Under the pieces are notes generated by a model. The model was not told where the DNA came from. It worked only from the letters and a program-made list of their open reading frames with translations, and did no database searches. The position numbers were made by a program, and so were the translations under genes. Source: Mesostigma viride (Eukaryota; Streptophyta; Mesostigmatophyceae; Mesostigmatales; Mesostigmataceae). Taken from it: DNA of 39,585 nucleotides. This document shows, one piece after another, positions 19,765 to 28,836 of this stretch. Position 1 is the first letter of the stretch, and each line of letters starts with the position of its first letter. Location: positions 277,501 through 317,085 of the forward strand of contig RPFO01001677.1 in assembly GCA_009746045.1 (NCBI GenBank). The letters are read 5' to 3'.

Positions 19765-21075
19765 ATCAGACTGCCCCTTCTTCTTGTTTGGGCAATCCCT
19801 CTTCCAGTGACCTTCCTTGCCACAAGCAAAACACTTGCTCTTGCCAGACCCTCCCCCTGGGGCCTTGCTGTCCTGCTTGTTCTGGTTGCCTGAGGCCTGA
19901 TTGTTATTCTGCCCCTGGCCACCACCCTTACCCTGCTGATGGCTGTTACGGTTGCCAGACTGGTTCCCCTGATTCTGGTTCCCCTGCTGACCCCTCCACC
20001 ACCCTGGTTCTGCTCCTTCTGGGCCTGCTTCCTTCTCCTGCTGCCATACCGTGTCCCAGATGGGGTACGGTTCTTGCCCTGGCTAGCCTGAGACGCTGAC
20101 CCTCCCTGAGAACTGATACCCTTGCAGGTAGGGACCCGGGTCCTGAAGTTTAGTATCACACGCTTCAGAGCCCCCCAGGTGCCATCAGTGAGATCACAGA
20201 GCTGCCTAGCAGTAGCCCTACCTTCCTCTGACAAGCCCATCTTATCAAGAAGTGGTCTGCTGCTGCCCTGACTGTCACACTGAAGCCCTGCTTCTTGCCT
20301 GCCTCCACGATCAACTCAAACCTGGCCAGCTCAGCAGCCACCTCACCCTTGATCTCAAACTCATCAAATTCTCTCTTCTTTTCCATGGTGAGATTGTGAA
20401 CCCTGTCAGAAAACTCCTCCTTGATGTCATCCAGGAACTGCAGCCAAGTGTGCCCCTCTTCAGAGCATGCCTAGCCATGTCATTGACCCTTTCAGACGAC
20501 CCTTGTTTGCGGTGGAAGAGTGAAACACCCTGACAATATCCACACCTGCTGCGACAGAGCCCACAACTAGCTTCATGTCATCAAGCCATTTATCCAGGTT
20601 GTCTTGCTTCAGGGAGGGTTGAGCGCTTTCTGCCCATTCATGACTGTCACAGCATCAGAAAATGGACGGGTGCCAGGCAACACACTCCCCACACGCACTG
20701 GTGGTGCCTGGGGAGGGTCAATCCTAGCCTCCAAACGCTCGGGCAACATACCAGACACCCTATCGTGAACAGCAGCTTGCTTTGCAGCACGCACACCTGG
20801 GGTGACGATGGCGTCCTCCTCACCAGGCGTTGTGAGCACCACTGCCTCCGTAGGTCGCCTGGCACGCTTGACTTTCTCCGCCTCAGCTTGCCCATCACGC
20901 CACCGCTTGTGTGTTCTCCCGGCCTGGGGTCCATCTCTGGGATAGGTTGCCCAGCTGGCGCCTCCACGCCCCTCTCCTCCATCGCCTCCCCTTCCTCTCT
21001 GGCGATGTCCTCCTCTGCCGTTCGCTCCCGTTGCTCCTCGAATGTCGCCGCACCCCGGCTTGCCCTCCTAGGCAT
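19756..21075 (-). pseudogene. gag: Element A gag (frameshifted)
   Basis: Begins at the ATG at 21075 (MPRRASRGAATFEEQRER). The frame shifts near 20850, 20610, 20390 and 20240. Collinear pieces include LDKWLDDMKLVVGSVAAG, FEIKGEVAAELARFELIVEA and DGTWGALKRVILNFRTR, which match the order in element D gag (WEVKGDLIQNFLNYCKMVEE). The end is Q/N/G-rich with a CCHC knuckle, CFACGKEGHWKRDC (about 19839-19798), then a TGA at 19758-19756. As sequenced it cannot make a single Gag. Assembly indels are possible given the near-identical LTRs. Confidence 0.7.
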
Positions 21076-21143
21076 TATATACAATGGCTGCGACCAACTT
21101 TGCAACAAGAAAACAGCAAACTCTCCACCTATCCTCCACCCCC

Positions 21144-22108
21144 TCAAGCCTCGTTTTCAGACGAAGCTTCTCCTGCAACCGGTGCAGGTGCTGGCTCGTG
21201 GAACGGTCCCTCCACCGGATTCAATGGCTGCCCCTGGTCGTCGTGAGTAGGCACAGGCCTAATAACCACCGGAAGCCTCAAACCATACGCGTAATCACGT
21301 ATCCAGCGAGAACGCCCCCACCTCAACAAATGGGCCTCACCTAAACCAACGTTGTCGTCAATGTGGTAGCGATTAAGCTCGTCCCGCTGCGCCTGCTCAC
21401 GGCCCTCCTGAGAGCCGTCGCCCTCGTGACGCCTCTGGGCCGGCTGTACTACCGCCCCTGCTGGCTGATCTACGAAGTCGTAGAAGGCGTCGTCGGCTGA
21501 GACCTCTCGACCGCCAACCACGTCGACAGTCAAACTTAGCTGGTTTAACTCTCGGCGAGAATGTGGAGTATCCCGACTAGTGTAGATGGAGAAGGGATTA
21601 AGAGTAATGAAGACACGATCAGCAGCGCCTCTGGTCAACTCTAAGACAGAGTGCGCCAGATTCTGGCACTCTGCCACCAACGCCTGCGTACTGCCACGAA
21701 CGATGGCCTCCCGCCTGTCCCGGGCGACCTGCACCACGTTTGGCACGCCGGTGTAGTCGTCCCCAAGGCGGAGATTGGCGACAAGGTCGTTTATCTCTCG
21801 GGCACCCCCGAGGCTTATGGCAATTATCTGCAAAAGCAGAGTGACCACCTGCTCAAACGCGAATGCGTTTGTGTGGCCAGCCCGCCAAGACGCTGGCAGC
21901 CTTCTGATGATTTCCGCGAGGTCCTCGCGAAATCTCAGCAGCTGCTCGGCTGCTCCTCGGACGTACTCGCCCGGTGCCGACACCGCACGAATATTTCGGC
22001 GCACTTCCCCGAGTCCTCGTGCCCTCCTGCGGGTACTGGACTGGACGCCGCTACCGTTGCTGCACGCGCAAAGGTGTTTGTCCTAGCTTCAGAGTCCGAA
22101 TTCGACAT
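21144..22108 (-). CDS. Element A extra ORF upstream of gag
   Basis: Starts 24 nt inside the LTR at the ATG at 22108 (MSNSDSEARTNT), just as in element D (MPNSEEF). After about 30 codons the frame changes, and the long frame runs from about 22050 to the stop at 21144. It is predicted mostly helical, with a hydrophobic stretch FEQVVTLLLQIIAISLGGA and an acidic C-terminus. Its middle aligns by eye with element D (NAFAFEQVVTLLLQ...INDLVANL against NLFQDLALLSLLT...LINLVAFL). I recognise no domain. Copia elements normally begin with gag, so this is an additional gene of unknown role. It overlaps no part of gag, whose ATG lies 69 nt downstream. Confidence 0.65.
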
Positions 22109-22120
22109 ATCCGTCGACCA

Positions 22121-22132
22121 GACTGTAATACG
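22121..22132 (-). other. Candidate primer-binding site, element A
   Basis: Directly inside the 5' LTR the sense strand reads CGTATTACAGTC. Element D has CGTATTACAATC at the same place. The shared nine bases fit a tRNA primer site. The complement GACTGTAATACG does not end in CCA, so an internal tRNA segment (GACUGUA resembles a tRNA-Tyr anticodon region) is a guess. Confidence 0.4.
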
Positions 22133-22776
22133 ATTTAGATGAACGCGGATCAGTGAGTTTCTGGTCTTCCCAAGATGTGATGAATGGAGCCATGGTTTCA
22201 ACCAGCGGCTTTTAACCTTTACCACAGTTGCCTCACTACCCTGTGGTCACTAGCCTGAGGCGGCAGCACCCACGGACGGTGTTGGGAAAAGACGCTTGGC
22301 CACTGCTGTGTCCGAGCCTTTCTAGGTCTCACCATTGCTGCCAGGCCTTGCACGCCTTGGCAGGTCCGCCACTGTCAATTTCCTTGGTTGCATCAATCCA
22401 GGACGTCTGTCCTTCCATGAATGACAGTAACGCTCTGGATTTATCCGTCATGACAAGTACCCGTCCATCCCAGGCCTGCAGGACTGCCAGTCCTGAAGTC
22501 CTGTGACATTCTTGGTACCATCAACCAATATTGACCACAGTACCTCCTAGTGACAGTCGGTCCTGTGACACGTAACGTGTGATGGTTCACCCAACACTGC
22601 CACGTGCCCTGTCCCTCACGTGTCCTTAGTCCTGGTACTGCTGTAGCGTCCGGCGGCATTACTTCGGGACTTGATAACTCTCAAGTTCCTTGTCCAAATG
22701 AGGCGTTTAGCACGGCGTTGGAAAGGCCACTTCAGGTATGATATGCTTAGCATATTGCATCACCAATATGCTAACT
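22133..22776 (-). repeat. Element A 5' LTR
   Basis: 644 bp, matching 14611-15254 at all but one base. It drives transcription leftward. Its sense 5' end (AGTTAGCATATTGG) lies at 22776 and borders the gagcc duplication at 22777-22781. Confidence 0.95.
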
Positions 22777-22781
22777 GAGCC
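22777..22781. other. Target-site duplication of element A (right copy, gagcc)
   Basis: Second copy of gagcc, followed by cctgccaagcatgg, which continues the element B integrase frame. Confidence 0.95.
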
Positions 22782-23320
22782 CCTGCCAAGCATGGTAGAG
22801 GAGTCCTTGTGGCGGGGGCTGCGCATTGCCATGTCTCACTTCTTTCCCATTTCTGAGGACATGTTGGACCAACAATTTGATTGCATTGTGGGGCGGGAGG
22901 GCTGTGAGATGGTGGTTATTGCTGGGCGGCAGGACCATGGCAATTTGGGGCTGATTGATAGGCACATCAGCAGCGTAAAGGGCATGGCAGCCAAGCAGCA
23001 GGCCAGCGGGTTAGGATTCAAGCCTGCGGGGCAGCCTTATGCACAACGCGCGCTGTGGTGCCGCTTGCTCATGGACAAGTACAACAGCCAGGTGCTTTTC
23101 AAGCTGCCCCAGGGACTAGGTCTTATTACCGCGCGGGGGCTGCAGTCGGGCATTTACCCTCCGGACGTGGCAGACCATTGGGAGGCCCACCTCGCTACCA
23201 CCGCTGAGGTTAGGCGGCAGTTAGACCGCACTCAGCCTGACTTGTCGCAGGAGTGGGAGCTGGGGGAGTTGGTCTTGTTTCACAAGGAGAATTCCTTTGG
23301 CAATCGGGGGCAGATGCAAG
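22782..23320 (+). pseudogene. pol: Element B integrase, catalytic core part
   Basis: An open frame between the two nested elements. It contains the second catalytic Asp (MLDQQFDCIVGREGCE) and the region of the catalytic Glu, which here reads GLIDRHISSVK. Element C has GVIERTIRSVK at that point, so the Glu is replaced by Asp. It continues through GLQSGIYPPDVADHW and LGELVLFHKENSFG, matching element C (LQAGVYPPEV, QVLYYKENSFG). The frame is cut at 23320 by element D and resumes at 31153. The in-frame end at about 23331 lies in the element D LTR. Confidence 0.85.
23316..23320. other. Target-site duplication of element D (left copy, gcaag)
   Basis: gcaag precedes the left LTR and recurs at 31148-31152 after the right LTR. 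Removing one copy restores the CAA GGG CCA frame of the element B integrase. Confidence 0.95.
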
Positions 23321-23937
23321 AGTTAACGTAAAGGATTTACGTTAGATGGATAGAGATTGTTACGCTCTTTCCAACGGCACCTTGAACGCCTCATTTGGTT
23401 AAGGAACGTAAAAGTTATGACGTTTCCTAGGCTGTGCCGACAGTACCCGGCGCGCCACTGTGGGCGCGTACGGACACAGGATGTACAAGTGTCACTTTGA
23501 TAGTCCGCAGGACGTTGACAGGACTTGTACAGGACTTGATGGTCAATTGATAGGTAGGCGCACTGTAGCGCGCCAGGACCTATGAGACAATTGATGCTGA
23601 CTAGTGTACGGATAGGTCCACAGGACTAGCCGTATGGACAATTGATAGATCTGCGCGCCAAAGGCGTGCCAGAGTCTGTGTAATCAATTGATTGACAGTT
23701 CAGCTGTGACAGTGCAGCTGAATACTTGGACGCGTCCCTAGCAAGCTATATGAGTGACTTGGTCACACCGGGACGCTAGTTCTTGCGTGCACGTTCTCTT
23801 GGCACTGCGACCCTGTCGTCTGTGCTGCGTGCAGTCTTGGAAGTGACGTGACTTACGTCTGTGTTTCCTTGTTATTAATAAAGGCAACTTCCTGCAAGAA
23901 CCATGGCGGAATTCGTGGCATTCTCACACTCACAACT
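23321..23937 (+). repeat. Element D 5' LTR
   Basis: Begins AGTTAACGTA and ends CTCACAACT, so the termini form a short inverted AGTT/AACT. It contains an AATAAA at 23877-23882 and four CAATTGAT words at 23544, 23588, 23639 and 23685. Near the 3' end an ATG in strong context (AACCATGG, ATG at 23903) opens a 34-codon upstream frame that runs past the LTR to 24007 and overlaps the start of the extra ORF in another frame. Confidence 0.95.
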
Positions 23938-23949
23938 CGTATTACAATC
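23938..23949 (+). other. Candidate primer-binding site, element D
   Basis: CGTATTACAATC directly after the LTR, the counterpart of CGTATTACAGTC in element A. Position and conservation argue for the minus-strand primer site. The primer tRNA is not identified. Confidence 0.4.
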
Positions 23950-23961
23950 TCTGTCAAAAAG

Positions 23962-24672
23962 ATGCCAAATTCGGAAGAATTTCGGATTCCGGACGATGAG
24001 GAAATAGCCGCTCCGCCGGCTGGTTCTTCGTCAAGACCGACGGTGCCGTCGTGGCAGCAATTGCTCGACGAAGTAACGGTCTCGCTCGACGAGCTTCATC
24101 GTCAGCAGCGTGCAGCTCACGCATTGCTCGGGGATAACCCCGAGGACCCCGATTTGCCAGCACTGGTGCCGGCAATCCGCAACCTGTTGGACCAGATTCG
24201 AAACATTTTATCGACATTTACGGTCCAGGTGCGGGGAGGTTTGCGGTCGGTGACCGAAGTCACGACTGCCATTGAGGAGTTGGACAACGTCCTCTCTTCA
24301 CTCACCGGTTACCAGAGAAACCTGCAAAACTGGGCATCGCTACGCACGGGGGGCGCGCCGGCGGTGTCAACAAATTTGTTTCAGGATCTCGCGCTGCTAT
24401 CGCTGCTCACTCGCGGCGTACGCAGTCGTGAGCGCCAGGTTTTAATTAACCTGGTGGCATTTCTCGCATCTGTGCGAGAGTGGATTCCCGCGGGGTGGGA
24501 ATTGTTGACGATCTTTACACATCCTCTGCGCCTCGTCGCGCGTCGGCGCGTCGCAACTTACGCGGCGGGGAGCACACCGGTTTTAATACATACCGGTGCA
24601 GGTCCGGAGCTGGATATGGAGGATCGTGAGTTCGTATACACGTACTGCGACTTCAGGGGCCTTGACTACTAG
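23962..24672 (+). CDS. Element D extra ORF upstream of gag
   Basis: An intact 236-codon frame. I choose the ATG at 23962 (MPNSEEFRIPDDEE) because it lies 24 nt from the LTR, exactly as in element A, and both proteins begin M-x-N-S-D/E. The open frame itself extends upstream into the LTR to 23848. Visible features are an acidic, proline-containing N-terminus, long amphipathic helices (WQQLLDEVTVSLDELHRQQR, LVPAIRNLLDQIRNILSTF), a leucine-rich segment LFQDLALLSLLTRGV and a basic patch LRLVARRRVATY. There is no signal peptide, zinc knuckle or known catalytic motif. Gag starts 168 nt downstream. It could be a second structural protein, an accessory factor, or a gag N-terminal domain on a separate frame. 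Confidence 0.75.
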   Translation: MPNSEEFRIPDDEEIAAPPAGSSSRPTVPSWQQLLDEVTVSLDELHRQQRAAHALLGDNPEDPDLPALVPAIRNLLDQIRNILSTFTVQVRGGLRSVTEVTTAIEELDNVLSSLTGYQRNLQNWASLRTGGAPAVSTNLFQDLALLSLLTRGVRSRERQVLINLVAFLASVREWIPAGWELLTIFTHPLRLVARRRVATYAAGSTPVLIHTGAGPELDMEDREFVYTYCDFRGLDY

Positions 24673-24840
24673 TCGGCCTAATTTTCTTTTGCAGTACTCG
24701 TCGACATTTTTTTGTCGAATTTTCAGCGGCAATTCGCGGGGGCGGCAGCGACACCGGCGCAGGCGGCAGTGACGACACAAATTTTGTACATATTTTCTGC
24801 TGCTTTGCTAAGGTGTTCTTTGAATAGCTGGTAGTGCAGG

Positions 24841-25957
24841 ATGGCTGAGGGACGCCGTAGCAAGGGTCCAGCCAGTGGGAATAATAATGGGGGTGCTGGT
24901 AGTGGAACCGCTCACGTAGATGACGTGGGGCTTACCGGAGAGATTACCAACCTTCCTCACAATAATAATAATGCACAAGCTGTTCATGGCTTTGATCTTA
25001 CCACACAGGGTCTTTTAATTGTCAATCAGCTGCAGCCTGTAACCTCAGACTCCAAGCCTAAGCAGGCTGAAGAGTTTGTGGAGGATTGGAAGGGTTCCCT
25101 AGCTTGTACGGTGGTACAAATTACTATCAAATCTGGATAGGCAGTAGCACTTTTGGCAAGTGTACTGACCAGATTAAGGACCTAACCAGGGAGTGCAAAA
25201 GGCCAATAAGGCCTGGGCACTGTACGTGGCTGAGCTGAAGGAGCTGCTGGAAGACCAACGCAAGAAGGTTGGCATCCATTGGCAGGACAAGTATCAAGGG
25301 TGGGAGGTCAAGGGGGACCTGATCCAGAACTTTCTCAACTATTGTAAGATGGTTGAGGAGGGCAGGGCTCACGGCTTTAATGTCGCTGATAACATAGCCC
25401 TAACCAACTGGCTCAAGGTTTCTGGGCTGGATAAGGCGACACGTGGCTCCTTAAAAGTCATGTGTGCCCCACACTCTACCCTGAAGGCCTACAAGGTCAT
25501 CATTAAACAAGCACTCGAGGCAGAGGAGCTGTTTGAGGGTGGAGTGCCAGCAGTGAAGGCTACCCAGGCAGGCGGGCGTACCCAGGGTGGCTCCAAGACG
25601 TCTGAGGCTGACCGAAGCCAAGGAGGGCGTAGGGGCAACCATAACAAGCGCAAGGGAGATCATTCACCTGATTCTGACAGGAGGTCACACTCCAAGTCGG
25701 TGTTCAGGCGGGTGGGTGGTCAGCCCAAGCAGGGCAACGCGTCTGACAATGGGGGCAGTGGCCAGGGCAAGTCCAAGATACAATGCTACCTGTGCAAGGG
25801 GTGGGGGCACATCAAGAAGGAGTGTCCCAGCTTCAAGAAGTCCCAGGGCCAGGGCAGCAACAAGAATAACAACAACAACAACAAGAAGAACAACAACAAG
25901 TCCCAGGCAGGCCAGCCTTCAAAGGGCAGTCAGCAAGAAGACAACAAGGAGCAGTGA
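24841..25957 (+). CDS. gag: Element D gag (two frame changes as sequenced)
   Basis: Starts at ATG 24841 (MAEGRRSKGPASG). The first frame stops at 25140, collinear coding passes through a second frame (STFGKCTDQIKDLTRE near 25150), and the rest is open from about 25193 to the TGA at 25955. The capsid-like part has HWQDKYQGWEVKGDLIQNFL and the segment FNVADNIALTNWLKVSGLDK. The nucleocapsid end has the CCHC knuckle CYLCKGWGHIKKEC (near 25785), followed by an N/K-rich tract from AAC/AAG repeats. Gag packages RNA and forms the particle. The stop is TGA followed by CTG. The same frame then stays open 76 more codons to 26186, which suits a readthrough or extended gag-pol junction. Confidence 0.75.
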
Positions 25958-26145
25958 CTGTCTGAGGCAACCCCTACACACCTTAATTCACCCAAGGGGG
26001 AGGCCAGGTGCTCCAATGCAGATTTTATATCTGGGCAACAAGAGGGTGATCTCCAGGTTCAGTGTGGCCCCAGGTCACCTGGAGAGGTACAGGTTCCTAT
26101 GAAGACGTCCTTGACAGCTGGTGCAGCTGTAAGAATGTCTGACCC

Positions 26146-27819
26146 ATGCATCCTCGTGCTGGGCACGAGGGTGGACCTCTCATTTTGAGAGAAACCAATG
26201 TACAACCACAGAGGGGTGTGAAGGCCTCTGGTGGTATGCATGTGGTCCCTGCTGGCGGTCCAGGTGTTGGGCATGAGCAGGGTGACTCAGGCTCTGAGTC
26301 AGAACAGGATGGAAGTCAGCATGGTGATGCTGGACAACCTGACAGCACAGTCCTGACTGTGCCAGGGACTGCTTCCTCTGTGTACCAGGAGTTGGGTGCC
26401 CGAATCCACAACATGTTTGGGCATGCCACTTCTCTGTCAAACAACTTTGCCTTCCGTATGGGCAGGGCACCCCTTCTTAAGGCGTGTCAGCAAGCTGCCT
26501 CACGGTGTAAGTGCCAGTTGTCCTCCAACAAGCCCAGGAAATCACATGCCAAAGCTCTACCTCAGAGCATTGGTGATCTGCAGTGTGATATCCAACACAT
26601 CAGGGGCATGCAACTGTTGGTGTGCGTGGACAGGTACACGAAATACAAGGTGCTGGAGCATTTACCTTCTATGAAGAACAGGTACTTGCTGGCTGCCCTG
26701 CAGAATGTAAGAGCCAAGTTTCCTACCACAAGGATCCAGGTGGACATGCAGTTTCAGCATCTCAAGGGTGATCCTACCCTTCCTGAGTTGCTGGTTACAC
26801 CTAGGGAGGCTCATGGGCAGCAGGGTGCTATCGAGAGGGCAATCCAGGAGGTCAAGAAATTGATCATCTCTGAAGACTGGGTACCCTTGTCTGCACCTGC
26901 ACTTGTCAGGAGTGCATGGCTGAGGAACGTGGAGCAGCAGCTGAACAGCAGGGTTAACTTCTACTATGATGGAGTTGCTGTCAGCCCAATGGGTCTATAT
27001 CATGGCCTGTGCCCACCACATGTGCTGGAGGGCTGGAAACATGCTGCACATGTCACCTTTGCCAAGCTGAGGGAGAAGGACCGGGGTTGGAAGATGCTGG
27101 AGCCACAAGTGGGTCAGAAGGTCCTAGCTTGGAAGGAACCTAGCCTTTATGGCAAACGTGGTAGCTGGAGTCCTGGGGTGGTTACCCAGGTTGATGAAGC
27201 TAGCCACGCATGCTTGGTCAGCATGGAGGACGAACCAAAGCATGTACACCGGCTGAGTTGGTCATATGTCAAGCCTAACCTGATGAATGAGGGCAGTCAG
27301 GCACAAGGCTCACAGGATCTGCAGGATTTTCAGGTCCCAGGTGACATCACTGACGCAACGACCACATCTGTTGCAGGGGAATCTGTCAGCCCTGGCCAGG
27401 TTGCAGAGGTACTTGTTGAACAGGCTGCAAGGTCAACAGCTGGGGAGTCAACTGTCAAGCCCAAGGCACTAACCAAGCCCAGGGGGACAAGTTTGGCTGG
27501 ATTGATTGGGGCTCTACAAAGGGCCAAGAAGCAGCCCAAGGTAGCCAAGCTCAGGTGGCATGGCAATCTGGGGCTGGACACTGCCTTAGAGGTAGACACT
27601 AATTCTCAGGTTTCCATCATTGGGACCAGGGCTGCAGCAGGGTACAGCATGTCTGAACCCAGCTATCAGTTTGTGTCTGACTTCAGTGGCGGGGTACACG
27701 TGAAGGTACTGGGTGAGGTATTCATTCCTATCCTTGGACAGGACACTGCTTTTTGTGTCTTGGAGGGCTATCAAGGACCTGCTCTTCTGGGGCAGAATTT
27801 CCTATGCCAGGATGGGTAG
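26146..27819 (+). CDS. pol: Element D pol: integrase and protease-like domain
   Basis: 557 codons. Residues ~1-80 are a polar linker. The zinc-binding half is IHNMFGH...CQQAASRCKC (~86-125). The catalytic core has Asp148 (CDIQHIRG), VDRYTKY, Asp200 (VDMQFQH) and Glu230 (GAIERAIQEVK), a D-x29-E spacing. The integrase C-terminal domain (LAWKEPSLYGKRGSWSPGVV, HVHRLSWSYVK) precedes a ~100-residue spacer. The retropepsin-like domain then has LEVDTNSQVSII (Asp484) and ALLGQNFL near the end. The frame stops right after LGQNFLCQDG. The homologous continuation (MPGWVV...) is in the frame starting at 27753, so a one-base shift lies near 27805. The ATG at 26146 is only the first in this frame; entry from gag is more likely. 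Confidence 0.85.
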   Translation: MHPRAGHEGGPLILRETNVQPQRGVKASGGMHVVPAGGPGVGHEQGDSGSESEQDGSQHGDAGQPDSTVLTVPGTASSVYQELGARIHNMFGHATSLSNNFAFRMGRAPLLKACQQAASRCKCQLSSNKPRKSHAKALPQSIGDLQCDIQHIRGMQLLVCVDRYTKYKVLEHLPSMKNRYLLAALQNVRAKFPTTRIQVDMQFQHLKGDPTLPELLVTPREAHGQQGAIERAIQEVKKLIISEDWVPLSAPALVRSAWLRNVEQQLNSRVNFYYDGVAVSPMGLYHGLCPPHVLEGWKHAAHVTFAKLREKDRGWKMLEPQVGQKVLAWKEPSLYGKRGSWSPGVVTQVDEASHACLVSMEDEPKHVHRLSWSYVKPNLMNEGSQAQGSQDLQDFQVPGDITDATTTSVAGESVSPGQVAEVLVEQAARSTAGESTVKPKALTKPRGTSLAGLIGALQRAKKQPKVAKLRWHGNLGLDTALEVDTNSQVSIIGTRAAAGYSMSEPSYQFVSDFSGGVHVKVLGEVFIPILGQDTAFCVLEGYQGPALLGQNFLCQDG

Positions 27820-28420
27820 TGATCACGTCCTCTCTCCTGACTAAGGAAGGGGCTGGTCAGGTCCCACTGATTAATTTCAGGACCACTCACCTATCACGTG
27901 CAGTAACCAGGTCGGTTAAGCGTGTGCAAGTGTGCCAGGGGCAGGAGCCCTTGGTTGATGACCTCATATTGCCAGCTGCTAGTCATCCAAGCAGTTTGGG
28001 CATTGGTCCTCACTCACTTGCTGGACACAGCCCTATCAACTACCAAGGCCTGGTGAAGCTCATGTCCTCTCCCATTATGTGTCCCCAGGTCACACTGGGT
28101 TTGATTAAATCTGGGGAGGACTGGATCTCCAAGAAATGCGTGGAACCTGTCAATGACCTGCCTCCTGCACGACGTCTACTCAAGCTCAAGTTTGTCATCA
28201 AGATGAAGGAGGTGGACGGGGTCAAGGTACCACATGTCAGGCCAGTGCTGAATGAGTTCAAGGGTACTGGTGAGTGCACTGCTGAGGAGTTGTATACCCC
28301 TGGCATGCTGCATGATACTTGGAGGCTGCTGCTGTGTGTCTTTCTAGGCCTTCTCAACAAGGGCTTGGACTATGGCTCAGTGGTGGTAGACTTCAAGAGG
28401 GCATTTCTGGAGGGGATGCA
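27753..28420 (+). CDS. pol: Element D pol: RT N-terminal part (fingers)
   Basis: Meaningful coding starts near 27805. It covers the link after the protease-like domain and the RT fingers: LAGHSPINYQGLVKLM, LLKLKFVIKMKEVDG, VPHVRPVLNEFKGTG and EELYTPGMLHDTWR, all matched in element A. It ends in VVVDFKRAFLEG, the RT motif equivalent to copia DVKTAFL. After that the homologous sequence (DADVAQEKWEGK) is in another frame, the shift falling at the ggagggg run at 28410-28416. The nominal start codons in this frame have no support. Confidence 0.8.
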
Positions 28421-28836
28421 GATGTGGCACAGGAAAAGTGGGAGGGCAAGACGCCTTTCTATGTTAGGGTGCCTGCTGTATGGAAAAGGGACATCCACAC
28501 GGAGTTCCTTAAAATCCTCAAGGGCCTGGAGGGCCTGAGGTCAAGTCCAATAATCTGGAGGGAGACTCTCAACCGTTTCCTGAAGGAGCATTGCAACTTG
28601 AAGGTCTCTCCTGTAGACCCCTGTCTGTTTCTGGGGCAATGGGAAGGCCTGCCAGTGTATGCTTCGCTGCACGGGGATGACCTACATCTGATAGCTCCCA
28701 CGTCGTGGCTTAAGGAGCTGATCTCCATCATTAAGTCCAAGTTTCCTCTGGGTAGGGAGCAATGGCAGGTGGAGAATGAGCCTCTGCTGTTTGTGGGCAT
28801 GGAGGCCACACTGGTGAAGAAGGGGGGGAGTGGCGT
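28416..28836 (+). CDS. pol: Element D pol: RT palm with HGDD active site
   Basis: RT palm: LEGLRSSPIIWRETLNRFLK, VSPVDPCLF and then SLHGDDLHL. The two catalytic Asp codons are at 28676-28681. Copia RTs usually have Y-x-D-D here; this element, A and C have H-G-D-D. ENEPLLFVGMEATLVKKGG follows, and the frame is lost at a ggggggg run near 28826-28832. RNase H continues in a third frame. Confidence 0.85.

Larger units (their letters stand above)
14611..22776 (-). mobile_element. Element A: complete LTR retrotransposon, copia gene order (8166 bp)
   Basis: Two 644-bp direct LTRs (14611-15254 and 22133-22776) bound an internal region read on the - strand. Contents in transcription order: 5' LTR, extra ORF (22108-21144), gag with a CCHC knuckle (21075-19756), integrase (19755-18784), protease-like domain and RT (18790-17102), RNase H (17087-16218), a 0.96 kb 3' UTR and the 3' LTR. 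Integrase before RT places it in the Ty1/copia superfamily. The element sits within the integrase gene of element B. By eye the LTRs differ at a single position (15213 a, 22735 g), so insertion was recent. Several frames are nevertheless broken, so as sequenced it is not autonomous. Confidence 0.95.
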
